From CBDHCC01 sp965261015 (GTDB lineage Bacteria; Pseudomonadota; Alphaproteobacteria; Sphingomonadales; Sphingomonadaceae): DNA of 64,000 nucleotides. A program made the translations under genes and the position numbers. The stretch is from NCBI GenBank assembly GCA_965261015.1, contig CBDHCC010000002.1, forward strand, positions 558,001 through 622,000, read 5' to 3'. The notes below the pieces were generated by a model. That model was not told the origin of the DNA. It ran no database searches and was given only the letters and a program-made list of their open reading frames with translations. Each line of letters starts with the position of its first letter. Position 1 is the first letter of the stretch. Below are positions 16,934-25,842 of this stretch, in pieces.

Positions 16934-17615
16934 GTCCGATCCCCTCGTCATTCGCCGCCTCTACGGCCGGTCCAAGGGCCAGCCATTGCGCGACCACCAA
17001 CAGCGTCTCGTCGACGAACTCCTGCCCCGACTGTCGGTGCCCGCCGAAGGGCCGGTGACCGCCGGGCGGGTGTTCGGCCGCGACCAGCCGATGCATCTGG
17101 AGATCGGAATGGGGTCGGGCGAGCATCTGCTGGCGCGCGCCGACCTGCTGCCCGACCATGGCTTCATCGGTGCGGAGCCGTATCTGAACGGCGTGGCGGC
17201 CGCCCTGTCGGACCTGGCCGAACAGCGCCTGGCGAATGTCCGCCTGCACCATGGCGACGCGCTCGACGTGCTGGAGCGCGTGCCGGACGGGACCTTGCGG
17301 TTCGTCACCCTGCTGCACCCCGATCCCTGGCCCAAGGCGCGGCACGCCAAGCGGCGGATGGTGAACGACGGCCCGGTGGCGCTGATCGCCGACAAGCTGG
17401 AGGCCGGCGGCGAGTTCCGGTTCCAGACGGACGATCCCACCTACCTGACCCACGCGCTGTCCGTCCTGCGCCGGCACCGCGACCGGCTGGAGTGGCTGGT
17501 CGAAGGCCCGGCCGACTGGCAGCGCCGGCCGGGCGGCTGGCCCGGCACCCGCTACGAGGCCAAGGCGCGCCGGCACGGGCACGAGGTGTGGTACTTCCGC
17601 TATCGTCGCCGCTAG
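16932..17615 (+). CDS. trmB: tRNA (guanine-N7-)-methyltransferase
   Basis: SAM-dependent enzyme forming m7G46 in tRNA variable loops, 227 residues. IRRLYGRSKGQPLRDHQQ is the family N-terminus, LEIGMGSGEHLL the SAM-binding motif I, and LHPDPWPKARHAKRRMV the catalytic TrmB signature. The ATG at 16932 is chosen by homology; an in-frame ATG 12 bases upstream is possible. Its position after metK matches the conserved alphaproteobacterial order, with the lipoprotein gene inserted antisense between them. Confidence 0.95.
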   Translation: MSDPLVIRRLYGRSKGQPLRDHQQRLVDELLPRLSVPAEGPVTAGRVFGRDQPMHLEIGMGSGEHLLARADLLPDHGFIGAEPYLNGVAAALSDLAEQRLANVRLHHGDALDVLERVPDGTLRFVTLLHPDPWPKARHAKRRMVNDGPVALIADKLEAGGEFRFQTDDPTYLTHALSVLRRHRDRLEWLVEGPADWQRRPGGWPGTRYEAKARRHGHEVWYFRYRRR

Positions 17616-17621
17616 CGGCCG

Positions 17622-18863
17622 TCAGCGCGGGTCCAGTCGGAGCAGGCGGCCCTTCTCGCCATCCTCCAGCAGCCACAGCGTCCCGTCCTGGCGTTCGGCG
17701 ACCGCGCGGATGCGCTTCATCGGATAGCGCGCGACCTCGCGCACGCGGCCGCCGTCGAACGCCACGCGGACCAGCGCCTTGCCCGACAGGGCCGGCAACA
17801 GCGCGTTGCCTCGCCACCCCGGATAGCGGTCGCCGCGCACGAAGGTGAGGCCGGCGGGCGAGATCGACGGGTTCCACCAGGTCGCCGGTGCCCGGAACTC
17901 CGGCCTGGTGTCGTGGTCGGGGATCGGCGTGTCGTCATAATCGTCGCCGTTCGACACCGTGGGCCAGCCGTAATTGGCGCCTCGCACCTCGCGATTCACC
18001 TCGTCGCCGCCCTTGGGTCCCATTTCGCTGGTCCAGAGCTGCCCGTCCGCGTCGAACGCGATGCCGAGCAGGTTGCGGTGGCCATAGCTCCACACCTGCG
18101 CGCCCGGTCCGCCACGGTCGGCGAAGGGGTTGTCGGGCGGGACCGATCCGTCGGGCAGCAACCGCAGGGTGGACCCCAGATTGTTGCCCAGGTCCTGCGC
18201 CGGCGCGCCCTTCTGCCGCTCGCCCGAGGTGATCCACAGGTGGCTGCCGTCGGGCGAAAAGGCGATGCGGTGGCTGAAATGGCCGCGCCCCGTCACCTTG
18301 GGCGTCTGTTCCCAGAGGCGCCGGATGTTGCCCAGCGACAGCCGGCCGTCCGCGTCGGTCAGCGTGGCGCGGACCACCACGGCCCCGCGCGTGTCGCCGG
18401 ACCCCGCCTCGATGTAACTCAGATACACGTCGCCGGTCCGCGCGAAGTCGGGGGCCAGCACCACGTCGCCTAAGCCCCCCTGGCCGCCGGCGTCGACTGG
18501 CGGCACGCCGGCGACGTCGCGCACCGGCCCGCCCCCCTGCCACAGCTTCAAGGCCCCGCCGCGCTGAGTCACCAGGGCGCGGTCGCCGCCGGGCAGGAAG
18601 GCGATCGCCCACGGTTCGTCGAAGGTCGCCACGGGCGTCGCGGCGAAGGGCGGCGAGGCGACGACCCGCGCGACGGACCGGACGGAGGCGTTCGCCCCGC
18701 CCGAGTCGGTGGCGGCTCCGACCGAGCTTTCGGCGGCGGCCTCCCCCTCGCCGGCCTGCCGGTCCGCCACCTGTCCATCGGCCGGACCGGCGCACGCGAC
18801 GAGCGCGAGGGCGGCGAAAAGAATGGCGGAAAACCGTCGAAGGTCTCTCCAGAGTCCCTCCAC
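17622..18863 (-). CDS. PQQ-dependent sugar dehydrogenase, lipoprotein-like
   Basis: Soluble-type glucose/sorbosone dehydrogenase (GSDH) beta-propeller, about 413 residues. Motifs FDEPWAIAFLPGGDRALVTQRGG, DVVLAPDFARTGDVYLSYIE, HFSHRIAFSPDGSHLWITSGER and WSYGHRNLLGIAFD place it with YliI/Asd-type aldose dehydrogenases; the His in HFSHRIAF is the expected base. The GTG at 18863 is chosen because it directly precedes a lipoprotein signal (FSAILFAALALVAC). A longer frame from ATG 19052 would add 63 low-complexity residues made by a repeat-rich stretch, and a promoter-like TTGCCT-N17-TACCGT sits just upstream of that ATG, so the start is uncertain. Confidence 0.83.
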   Translation of the reverse strand: MEGLWRDLRRFSAILFAALALVACAGPADGQVADRQAGEGEAAAESSVGAATDSGGANASVRSVARVVASPPFAATPVATFDEPWAIAFLPGGDRALVTQRGGALKLWQGGGPVRDVAGVPPVDAGGQGGLGDVVLAPDFARTGDVYLSYIEAGSGDTRGAVVVRATLTDADGRLSLGNIRRLWEQTPKVTGRGHFSHRIAFSPDGSHLWITSGERQKGAPAQDLGNNLGSTLRLLPDGSVPPDNPFADRGGPGAQVWSYGHRNLLGIAFDADGQLWTSEMGPKGGDEVNREVRGANYGWPTVSNGDDYDDTPIPDHDTRPEFRAPATWWNPSISPAGLTFVRGDRYPGWRGNALLPALSGKALVRVAFDGGRVREVARYPMKRIRAVAERQDGTLWLLEDGEKGRLLRLDPR

Positions 18864-18918
18864 TGCGCGCGCGTCCGCGGGCGCGAGCGGAGGCGCGCCC
18901 GCGCGCTCGTGCCCGCGT

Positions 18919-18963
18919 GCGAGGGTGCGCGCGTATGCGAGGGTGCGCGCGTACGCGCGTGCG
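18919..18963. repeat. 18-base tandem repeat and alternating purine-pyrimidine run
   Basis: Two copies of an 18-base unit starting GCGAGGGTGCGCGCGTA (18919 and 18937) merge into a 21-base strictly alternating purine-pyrimidine run (18943-18963) centred on GTAC and self-complementary over most of its length. It has Z-DNA-forming character and lies in the leader or N-terminal extension of the sugar dehydrogenase gene. Confidence 0.75.
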
Positions 18964-19108
18964 AGCACGGGCGTGTTCGCAGGCGTGGGCGCACGCGGGG
19001 GCGCATGCGAGAGAACGGGCGGGCGGGGGCGGGGATCGTGAGCTGCGGTCATGGATGAGACGGTAGCACAAAAGAACCAGATAGGCAAGTTTTTTCTCCC
19101 GCCGAAGC

Positions 19109-20902
19109 TCACTCCGCCAGCGCCTCCGCGGCGGCCGCCAGGTCCAGCCAGCGCTCCTCCGCCGCCTCCCGTTCGGCCCGGGCGGCGGCGACGGCGTCGG
19201 TCAGCCGCGCGAACTCGGCCGGCGCGCGCGTATAGAGGTCGGGATCGGCCATCGCCGCCTCGTCCGCCGCGATCCGCTCGCCCAGCGCCTCCACATGGGC
19301 GGGCAGCCGCTCGTAAGCGCGCTGGTCCTTGTAGGACATCTTGGGCGCGCGCCGGACCGGTGCCGCCGCCCCGGCACCACTGCGGGCAGTGCCACCGCTG
19401 TCACCCCGCGACGATGGCGCGGCACGCCGGGCGGCCCAGTCGGCATAGCCGCCGGCGACCACATCGACCGTGCCCGACCCGTCCAGCCCCAGCGTGACGG
19501 CCACCGTGCGGTCCAGGAAGTCGCGGTCGTGGCTGACGATCAGCACCGTGCCGTCATAATCGGCGATCACTTCCTGCAAGAGGTCGAGCGTCTCCAGGTC
19601 CAGGTCGTTCGTCGGTTCGTCCAGCACCAGCAGGTTCGCCTCCCGCGCGAACTCGCGCGCCAGGAGCAGGCGCGACCGCTCGCCGCCCGACAGGTTGGCG
19701 ACCGGCGTGTCGATCAGCGCGGGGTCGAACAGGAAGTCCTTGAGGTAGCCGACGACGTGGGTCTTGGCCCCGCGCACATCGACCCAGTCGCCGCCGTCGG
19801 CCAGCACGTCGCGCACCCGCTTCGACCCCAGGGTCAGCGCGCGCTGCTGGTCGATCACGATCGGGTTCAGCGTCTTGGACAGCCGCACCCGCCCCTCGTC
19901 CGGCGCCAGATCGCCGGTCAGCAGGCGGATCAGCGTGGTCTTGCCCGCGCCGTTCGGCCCCACCACGCCGATCCGGTCGCCGCGCTGGACGGTCAGGTCC
20001 AGGTCGCGGATCACGGCGCGATCGCCGTAACGCTTGGTGACGCCCACCGCCTCGATCGCCGTCTTCGTCTTCGACCCGTCGGACGTTAGCGCTACCTTCG
20101 CGGTCCCCTGCTGCCCGACCATCGCCGCGCGTTCGGCCCGCATGGCGTAGAGCTGCGTCAGCCGACCCTGGTTGCGCTTGCGCCGCCCGGTGACGCCGCG
20201 TTCCAGCCAGTGTTCTTCCTGGCGCAGCCGGGCGTCCAGCCGCTGGGCGTTGCGCGCGTCCTCCGCCGCGACCTGTTCGGCCCACGCCTCGAACCCGCCG
20301 AACCCGACCTCGTGCCGGCGCAGGCCGCCGCGATCCAGCCACAAGGTCTGTTTCGTCAGGCGGGTCAGGAATGCGCGGTCGTGGCTGATGACGACGAACG
20401 CGCCGTTGTGGCGGGCCAGCCACCCCTCCAGCCACTCGATCGCCGCGATGTCCAGGTGGTTGGTGGGTTCGTCGAGCAACAAGAGGTCGGGCGCGGACGC
20501 CAGCGCGCGCGCGATGGCCGCGCGCCGGCGCTCGCCCCCGCTGGCGGTCGCGGCGGCGCGCGTCAGGTCCACGCCCAGCTGGTCGGCGATCGCGGCGACT
20601 TCGTGGGGCTGCGGCGCGTCGCGGCCCGCCAGCGCCCAGTCGGCCAGCGTGGCGTGGCCCGACAGGTCGGGGTCCTGTTCCAGCAGCACGACATGGGTGC
20701 CGGGCTTGGGCGACACCTGGCCCCGGTCCGCCTCCACCTCGCCCGCCAGCAGGCGCAGCAGCGTGGTCTTGCCCGCGCCATTGCGGCCGATCAGCGCCAG
20801 CCGGTCGCGCGGACCGATGTGCAGGTCCAGCCCGTCGAACAGCCAGCCGCCGCCCTGGCGCAGGCCGACGGCGTCGAGGGAGAGGATCGGGGGCGGGGCC
20901 AT
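19109..20902 (-). CDS. uup: ABC-F family ATPase, Uup type
   Basis: Cytoplasmic ABC-F protein of 597 residues with two fused ATPase domains and no membrane part. Domain 1 has GRNGAGKTT and SGGERRR, domain 2 GPNGAGKTT and LSGGERSR. The C-terminal coiled coil starting MSYKDQRAYERLPAHVEALGE identifies Uup, linked to ribosome stalling relief and to lowering transposon excision. ATG at 20902 is chosen; an earlier ATG would add 17 residues rich in Arg/Pro. Confidence 0.93.
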   Translation of the reverse strand: MAPPPILSLDAVGLRQGGGWLFDGLDLHIGPRDRLALIGRNGAGKTTLLRLLAGEVEADRGQVSPKPGTHVVLLEQDPDLSGHATLADWALAGRDAPQPHEVAAIADQLGVDLTRAAATASGGERRRAAIARALASAPDLLLLDEPTNHLDIAAIEWLEGWLARHNGAFVVISHDRAFLTRLTKQTLWLDRGGLRRHEVGFGGFEAWAEQVAAEDARNAQRLDARLRQEEHWLERGVTGRRKRNQGRLTQLYAMRAERAAMVGQQGTAKVALTSDGSKTKTAIEAVGVTKRYGDRAVIRDLDLTVQRGDRIGVVGPNGAGKTTLIRLLTGDLAPDEGRVRLSKTLNPIVIDQQRALTLGSKRVRDVLADGGDWVDVRGAKTHVVGYLKDFLFDPALIDTPVANLSGGERSRLLLAREFAREANLLVLDEPTNDLDLETLDLLQEVIADYDGTVLIVSHDRDFLDRTVAVTLGLDGSGTVDVVAGGYADWAARRAAPSSRGDSGGTARSGAGAAAPVRRAPKMSYKDQRAYERLPAHVEALGERIAADEAAMADPDLYTRAPAEFARLTDAVAAARAEREAAEERWLDLAAAAEALAE

Positions 20903-21025
20903 GCGGGGCGGGAGGTAGGGAGGGCGACGCGGCTTGTCACGGTCGCGCCCCATCTTCGCACGGCCCCTCTTCGCGCATTCCGTCTTCGGACGGCCGGCGG
21001 CGGAACCGATCAGCTCCGGTTCAGC

Positions 21026-21051
21026 GGAACGGCGGCAGCGCGCCGGCGGTT
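21026..21051 (+). promoter_or_regulatory. EcfG-like stress promoter before the SIMPL gene
   Basis: GGAAC (21026-21030), 17-base spacer, GGTT (21048-21051), 28 bases before the ATG. Matches the GGAAC-N16/17-cGTT pattern of the alphaproteobacterial general stress sigma factor. Confidence 0.55.
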
Positions 21052-21079
21052 CGTCCGAGCATCAACAGGAGATCCCCCC

Positions 21080-21802
21080 ATGCGTTTCGCGCCCGTCGCC
21101 CTCGCCGCCCTCGCGCTCCCCTCCGCGGCGCCCGCCCAGACGCCCCCGCCCGCCTTGTCCACGGACGCCGCCACCCTGTCCCTGTCCGTGACGGAGCGGA
21201 TCGAGGCGGAACCGGACCTGGCGATCGTGGGTGGCGGGGTCACCACCCTCGCCCCCACCGCGACCGCCGCCCTGCGCCAGAACTCGGACGAGATGGCGAA
21301 GGTGATCGCCGCCGTCCGGCGCGCGGGGATCGCGGAGGCGGATGTCCAGACCACCGGCATCAACCTGTCGGCGCAGTATGACTATTCCAACCGCACGGAC
21401 GGCCAGCCGCCGCGCTTCACCGGCTATCAGGCGTCGAACCGGGTGGAACTGCGCGTGCACGACATCGCCCGGCTGGGCGCGATCCTGGACAGCCTGGTGA
21501 CGGCGGGGGCGACCGACATCTCCGGCCCCAGCTTCACCTTGGACAATTCCGACGCGCTGGAGGCGCAGGCCCGATTGCGGACGATCGCCACCGGCCAGGC
21601 GCGGGCCGACGCCTATGCGCGCGCCGCCGGCTTCCGGGCCGCGCGCCTGACCGGGATCAGCGAGACCGGGTCCTTTGCCCCCGACCCGATCGTCGTCACC
21701 GGCGCGCGGATGCAGTCGATGGCGGCGCGCGACGTGCCGGTGTCGCCCGGCCGCGTGCGCCAGGCCGTGACGGTCAGCTTCACCTACCGGCTGGAGCGGT
21801 GA
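21080..21802 (+). CDS. SIMPL domain (DUF541) periplasmic protein
   Basis: Exported protein of 240 residues: signal peptide 1-20 (ending APAQ), then a SIMPL domain with TLSLSVTERIEAEPDLAIVGGGVTT and VQTTGINLSAQYDYS typical of the BP26/OMP28 family, known for oxidative-stress protection and channel-like multimers. Strong Shine-Dalgarno AGGAGA. A stress-type promoter lies immediately upstream. Divergent from uup. Confidence 0.9.
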   Translation: MRFAPVALAALALPSAAPAQTPPPALSTDAATLSLSVTERIEAEPDLAIVGGGVTTLAPTATAALRQNSDEMAKVIAAVRRAGIAEADVQTTGINLSAQYDYSNRTDGQPPRFTGYQASNRVELRVHDIARLGAILDSLVTAGATDISGPSFTLDNSDALEAQARLRTIATGQARADAYARAAGFRAARLTGISETGSFAPDPIVVTGARMQSMAARDVPVSPGRVRQAVTVSFTYRLER

Positions 21803-21848
21803 GGGCCATTCACAGGCTATTCAATGGTGGCGGGCTAATCGCCGCGTC

Positions 21849-22139
21849 ATGAAAGCGCTCCTCCTCGCCCTTGCCCTTCCGCTGGTCCTCGGCACGCCCG
21901 TGGACGCCCAGCCGGTCCGCGACCAGGACGCCGCCTACCAGCAGAAGCAGGCGGGCCGAATCCTGCCCGCCCGCGCGATCGAGGCGCGCGTGGTGCCCCG
22001 CATGGCCGGAATGACCTATCTGGGGTTCGAGTTCGACGCGGGCTCGTCCAACTACCGCCTGAAGTTCATGGACGGGCGGCGCGTGGTGTGGGTAGACGTG
22101 GACGGCCGGACCGGCCGCATCCTGGGCCGTTCTGGCTGA
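21849..22139 (+). CDS. Small periplasmic PepSY-like protein
   Basis: 96 residues with a clear signal peptide (1-20, VLGTPVDAQ) and a single PepSY-like fold: GRILPARAIEARVVPRM followed by YRLKFMDGRRVVWVDVDGRTGRILG. PepSY proteins often sit beside two-component systems and modulate the sensor's periplasmic face. The response regulator starts 14 bases downstream, so a PepSY-regulator-kinase operon is likely. Confidence 0.85.
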   Translation: MKALLLALALPLVLGTPVDAQPVRDQDAAYQQKQAGRILPARAIEARVVPRMAGMTYLGFEFDAGSSNYRLKFMDGRRVVWVDVDGRTGRILGRSG

Positions 22140-22153
22140 AGGGGACAAGAACC

Positions 22154-22822
22154 GTGCGTATCCTGATCGTCGAGGACGAGCCCAGCCTGGGCCAGCAGCT
22201 GCAATCCACGCTGGAAGGGGCCGGCTATGCCGTGGACCTGGCGACCGACGGCGAGGACGGGCACTTCCTGGGGTCCACCGAGAATTACGACGCGGTCGTG
22301 CTGGACCTGGGCCTGCCGGAGATCGACGGGCTGACGGTGCTGGACCGGTGGCGCAAGGACAGCCGGGCCATGCCGGTGCTGGTGCTGACCGCGCGCGACA
22401 GCTGGTCGGACAAGGTGGCGGGCCTGGATGCGGGCGCGGACGACTACCTCGCCAAGCCGTTCCAGGCGGAGGAGCTGATCGCCCGGCTGCGCGCGCTGAT
22501 CCGCCGGTCCACCGGCAACGCCTCGTCCGAACTGACCGCCGGTCCCGTGCGGCTGGACACCCGGTCGGGCAAGGTGTCGCTGGACGGCGCGCCGGTGAAG
22601 CTGACGGCGCAGGAATACAAGCTGCTCTCCTACCTGATGCACCACAAGGGCAAGGTGGTCAGCCGGACCGAGCTGATCGAACACATCTACGACCAGGATT
22701 TCGACCGCGATTCGAACACGATCGAGGTCTTCGTGACGCGCATCCGCAAGAAGCTGGGGCAGGAGGTCATCACGACCATCCGGGGGCTGGGCTATTCGCT
22801 GGAAGAGCCGGAGGATCGGTGA
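22154..22822 (+). CDS. OmpR-family response regulator
   Basis: 222 residues: receiver domain with acidic pocket Glu7-Asp8-Glu9 and phosphoacceptor Asp51 (VVLDLGLPEIDG), then a winged-helix DNA-binding domain with RTELIEHIYDQDFDRDSNTIEV. GTG start at 22154 is set by the receiver start VRILIVEDE. It pairs with the histidine kinase 106 bases downstream. The output sequence resembles PhoP/FeuP-like regulators, but the signal is unknown. Confidence 0.94.
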   Translation: MRILIVEDEPSLGQQLQSTLEGAGYAVDLATDGEDGHFLGSTENYDAVVLDLGLPEIDGLTVLDRWRKDSRAMPVLVLTARDSWSDKVAGLDAGADDYLAKPFQAEELIARLRALIRRSTGNASSELTAGPVRLDTRSGKVSLDGAPVKLTAQEYKLLSYLMHHKGKVVSRTELIEHIYDQDFDRDSNTIEVFVTRIRKKLGQEVITTIRGLGYSLEEPEDR

Positions 22823-22928
22823 GCGGTCCGGGCGACCCGCCGGTCGCCGTCGTCCTGTCCGCCCTCGACTTACTGGCCCGCGCTGATCGGGTCCGGGCGA
22901 CACGGCACCTCCCCCTGACGCCCCACCC

Positions 22929-24344
22929 ATGCTGACCCCGCCCTCCCCGCCCGCCCCCATCCTCGACACGCCCGCCACGACCGGGTCGCTGTCGCGCCGC
23001 ATGATCGGCGTGGCGGCGCTCTGGATCCTGATCCTGCTGTCGGCGGGCGGCGTGGCGCTGGACCGGGTGCTGGTGAGCGCGGTCACGGGCAATTTCGACA
23101 GTTCGATGACCTACGTGCTCAACGCGATGATCACGACGGCCGAGATCCTGCCCGACGGCGAGGTGGTGTTCAACCGGCCGCTGTCCGACCAGCGCTTCGT
23201 CGAGCCGAACTCCGGCGCGTACTTCCAGATCACCGCGCCCGGCGAGGAAACCTACCCGTCGCGCTCGCTGTGGGACCAGCGGTTGCGAGTCGATCCCGCG
23301 CACGACGACACCGCCGTCCACTTCTACGATTCCGCCGAGCTGGGCACGACCCTGCGCGTGGCGGAGCGCGACATCGAGCTGCCGGGGTCGGCCAAGGTCT
23401 GGCGTTTTCAGGTGGCGGAGGACCGCGAGCTGCTGGACGGGCAGATCGGCGCGCTGCGCCGCGTGCTGCTGCGCTCCTTCGCGCTGCTGGCGCTGGGGCT
23501 GGTGGTCCTCGCCGCGCTCCAGACGCTCTACGGTCTGTGGCCGCTGCGACGCATCCGGGAATCGATCGCGGCGATGCGCGAGGGGCGGATCGACCGCGTG
23601 CCGGCCGCCCTGCCGCAGGAGGTGCAGCCGATGGTGACGGAGCTGAACGCTCTGATCGACCACAATGAGCGCCAGGCGGAGGAGGCGCGCCGCCACGCGG
23701 GCAACCTGGCCCACGCGCTCAAGACCCCGCTCACCGTCGTCCTGAACGCCGCGCGCGACGACAGCCCCGAACTGGCGGCCCTGGTGCAGCGAGAGGCCGC
23801 GACCATGCGCCGGCAGGTCGACCACCATCTGGCCCGCGCGCGCGCGGTCGGCCGGCGCGGCCACGCGCACAGCCGGGCGGCGGTGTGGCCGGCGTTGCAA
23901 TCGGTGGAACGCGCGGTGGCCCGCCTGCACCCCGACACGCGCATCGACATCGACGGAGACGGGGATGCGGCGGTCCGGGTCGAGCGGCAGGACCTGGACG
24001 AACTGATCGGCAACCTGATCGAGAATGCGGCGAAATACGGCGGCGGCAGCGTCTTCGTGACCGTGCGCCGAGACGGCGACCAGGTGGACATCGCGGTGGA
24101 GGACGACGGGGCCGGCATCCCGCCGGCCGAACGCGAGCGCATCTTCGATCGCGGCGCGCGGCTGGACACGTCCAAGCCCGGCACCGGCCTGGGCCTCGCC
24201 ATCGTGCGCGACGTGGCCGAGATCTATGGCGGGTCGGTGACGCTGGATGAGAGCGAGGACCTGGGCGGACTGGCCGCGCACCTGCGCCTGCCGGCCGCCG
24301 CGATGGCGGAGCGCGCGGGCGCAGAGCGCACAGGCGGAGGCTGA
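22929..24344 (+). CDS. Membrane sensor histidine kinase
   Basis: 471 residues with two membrane helices (about 24-46 and 179-202) enclosing a periplasmic sensor loop of about 130 residues, a HAMP region, then the phosphoacceptor His262 in HALKTPL, N box NLIENAAKYGG, G1 DDGAGIPP and G2 GTGLGLAIV. It belongs to the PhoQ/FeuQ-like group and partners the upstream regulator. The 106-base gap from the regulator is long for an operon and shows no gene. Confidence 0.92.
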   Translation: MLTPPSPPAPILDTPATTGSLSRRMIGVAALWILILLSAGGVALDRVLVSAVTGNFDSSMTYVLNAMITTAEILPDGEVVFNRPLSDQRFVEPNSGAYFQITAPGEETYPSRSLWDQRLRVDPAHDDTAVHFYDSAELGTTLRVAERDIELPGSAKVWRFQVAEDRELLDGQIGALRRVLLRSFALLALGLVVLAALQTLYGLWPLRRIRESIAAMREGRIDRVPAALPQEVQPMVTELNALIDHNERQAEEARRHAGNLAHALKTPLTVVLNAARDDSPELAALVQREAATMRRQVDHHLARARAVGRRGHAHSRAAVWPALQSVERAVARLHPDTRIDIDGDGDAAVRVERQDLDELIGNLIENAAKYGGGSVFVTVRRDGDQVDIAVEDDGAGIPPAERERIFDRGARLDTSKPGTGLGLAIVRDVAEIYGGSVTLDESEDLGGLAAHLRLPAAAMAERAGAERTGGG

Positions 24345-24435
24345 GCGCGCCGACGCGGGTGCTCGCACGAGGCGATCATGTGGTCTGCGAACCCATCGTC
24401 TGCTCAGTCACGTCTTCGCCGGACACCGAATCCCT

Positions 24436-24465
24436 GATCCGCTCGTCCTGAGCCTGTCGAAGGGG
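24436..24465. repeat. Dispersed REP-like motif (GTCCTGAGCCTGTCGAAGG type)
   Basis: The core TCGTCCTGAGCCTGTCGAAG is a well known dispersed intergenic repeat in sphingomonads and xanthomonads. It lies in the 279-base gap between the histidine kinase gene and the convergent yihY; no gene was seen in that gap. Confidence 0.6.
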
Positions 24466-24623
24466 ATTATGTCCCTTGCGAACCCGGCAGGCCGAAGTCG
24501 GCTGGCGGGAACCCGGTTACCAAGATCGATGTGCTCTCTCCGAGCGGGGTGGAGGTTTGGGCGCATCCGCAATGGATCGGTGCTCCTGTCGGCCATCGTT
24601 GGCCCGCCGGCTTTGCCGACGCC

Positions 24624-25760
24624 CTACCCGGCCGTCTCGCCTCCCGGCGTCGTACGCCTGGCGGCGTGGCGCGCCTTTCGGGCGTCGATCTTCGCCTTCA
24701 TCTCGGTCGAGGCGTGGTCCAGCAGCGTGTTGTCCGCCATGCTGGCCCCGCGCTGGCCGATCGGCCGGTCGCGCCCCACCGTGGAATCGCGCGCCGTCTG
24801 CCGCTCCAGCTCCGCGTTGAAGACGGACCCCAGCAGCACCGCCTGGCTGGACAGGAACATCCACATGACGAACACCGCGATCGCCGACAGCGCGCCATAG
24901 GTGGCGTTGTAGTCCGAGATATAGGTGACGTAGAGCGAGAACAGCAGGCTGGCGAGCGCCCAGAGCACCGTGCCCAGCACCGCGCCCGGATAGAGCCAGC
25001 GCCATTGCGCGTTCCGCCGGTCCGGTCCGTATCGGTAGAGCACCGCGAACACCGAACTGCCGATCGCGACGGCCGCGGCCCAGGTGAGCAGCTTGATGAG
25101 CGGCGCCGACACCGGCCCCAGCCACTGTTCCCCGAAGTTCTGGAGCAGGCCGAACACGGACGCGGACGCGATCCCGACCAGCGCCAGCGCCACGATGGCG
25201 AGCGTGAGCAGGATCGAGAGCCCGGTCAGTTTCAGGATGTTGCGCGTCTCGCGCTCCTCGTAGATCACGTTGAGCGCCTGGATCATGCCGCTGGTCGCGC
25301 GCGTCGACGACCAGATGGCGAACAGGAGCGCCAGCGCCAGGGCGAGGCCGGTGGTGCCGGAGTTGGAGGTGACGATCGCCTCCAGCTGTTCGCGGATCAG
25401 GGTCGCGACCTCCGACGGCACGAATTGGACGATCGTGTCCATCTGGCTGGCGACGGTCTGCGGGTCGCCGACCAGGCCATAGGTGAGCACGATCGACGCG
25501 ATCAGCGGGATGAAGGCCAGAAAGCCGTAGAGCGCCATGCCGGCGCCCAGCAGCGACAGGTTGTGATAGCCGATCATCACCCAGACCCGCTTCAGCACCG
25601 CCTTCCAAGCCGGCCAGTCCAGCTCCGTCGGGGAATGGGCCTGCGCGCCCGGGATGACGGCGGCGGCCTCCTCCTCGATCGCGCGCGCCTGTTCGGGCGC
25701 GATCGGATCGCGATCCTCCCGGTCCGGCAGCATATCGGGGGGAGTGCTTGTGTCGGCCAT
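24624..25760 (-). CDS. YihY/BrkB family inner-membrane protein
   Basis: 378 residues with about six membrane helices in the YihY/virulence-factor BrkB fold. Conserved blocks LSLLGAGMALYGFLAFIPLI, IWSSTRATSGMIQALNVIYEERETRN and the late YNATYGALSAIAVFVMW are typical. A cytoplasmic acidic N-terminus of about 60 residues precedes the first helix. Role is not settled; the family was once miscalled RNase BN. Divergent from tamA (82 bases between starts). Confidence 0.92.
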   Translation of the reverse strand: MADTSTPPDMLPDREDRDPIAPEQARAIEEEAAAVIPGAQAHSPTELDWPAWKAVLKRVWVMIGYHNLSLLGAGMALYGFLAFIPLIASIVLTYGLVGDPQTVASQMDTIVQFVPSEVATLIREQLEAIVTSNSGTTGLALALALLFAIWSSTRATSGMIQALNVIYEERETRNILKLTGLSILLTLAIVALALVGIASASVFGLLQNFGEQWLGPVSAPLIKLLTWAAAVAIGSSVFAVLYRYGPDRRNAQWRWLYPGAVLGTVLWALASLLFSLYVTYISDYNATYGALSAIAVFVMWMFLSSQAVLLGSVFNAELERQTARDSTVGRDRPIGQRGASMADNTLLDHASTEMKAKIDARKARHAARRTTPGGETAG

Positions 25761-25842
25761 GCGCGGCTTGTAACAGCTTGCAGGCGACAGGGCAGGGCCA
25801 AAAGAACGCGGCGCGGCCGAAAATGTTGCGGGCGGTGCCAAA

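Noticed and set aside
18864..19112. Longer N-terminus for the sugar dehydrogenase from the ATG at 19052 or 19112
   Set aside because: The extra residues are repeat-derived and come before the lipoprotein signal, which would then be buried; kept only as a noted alternative.
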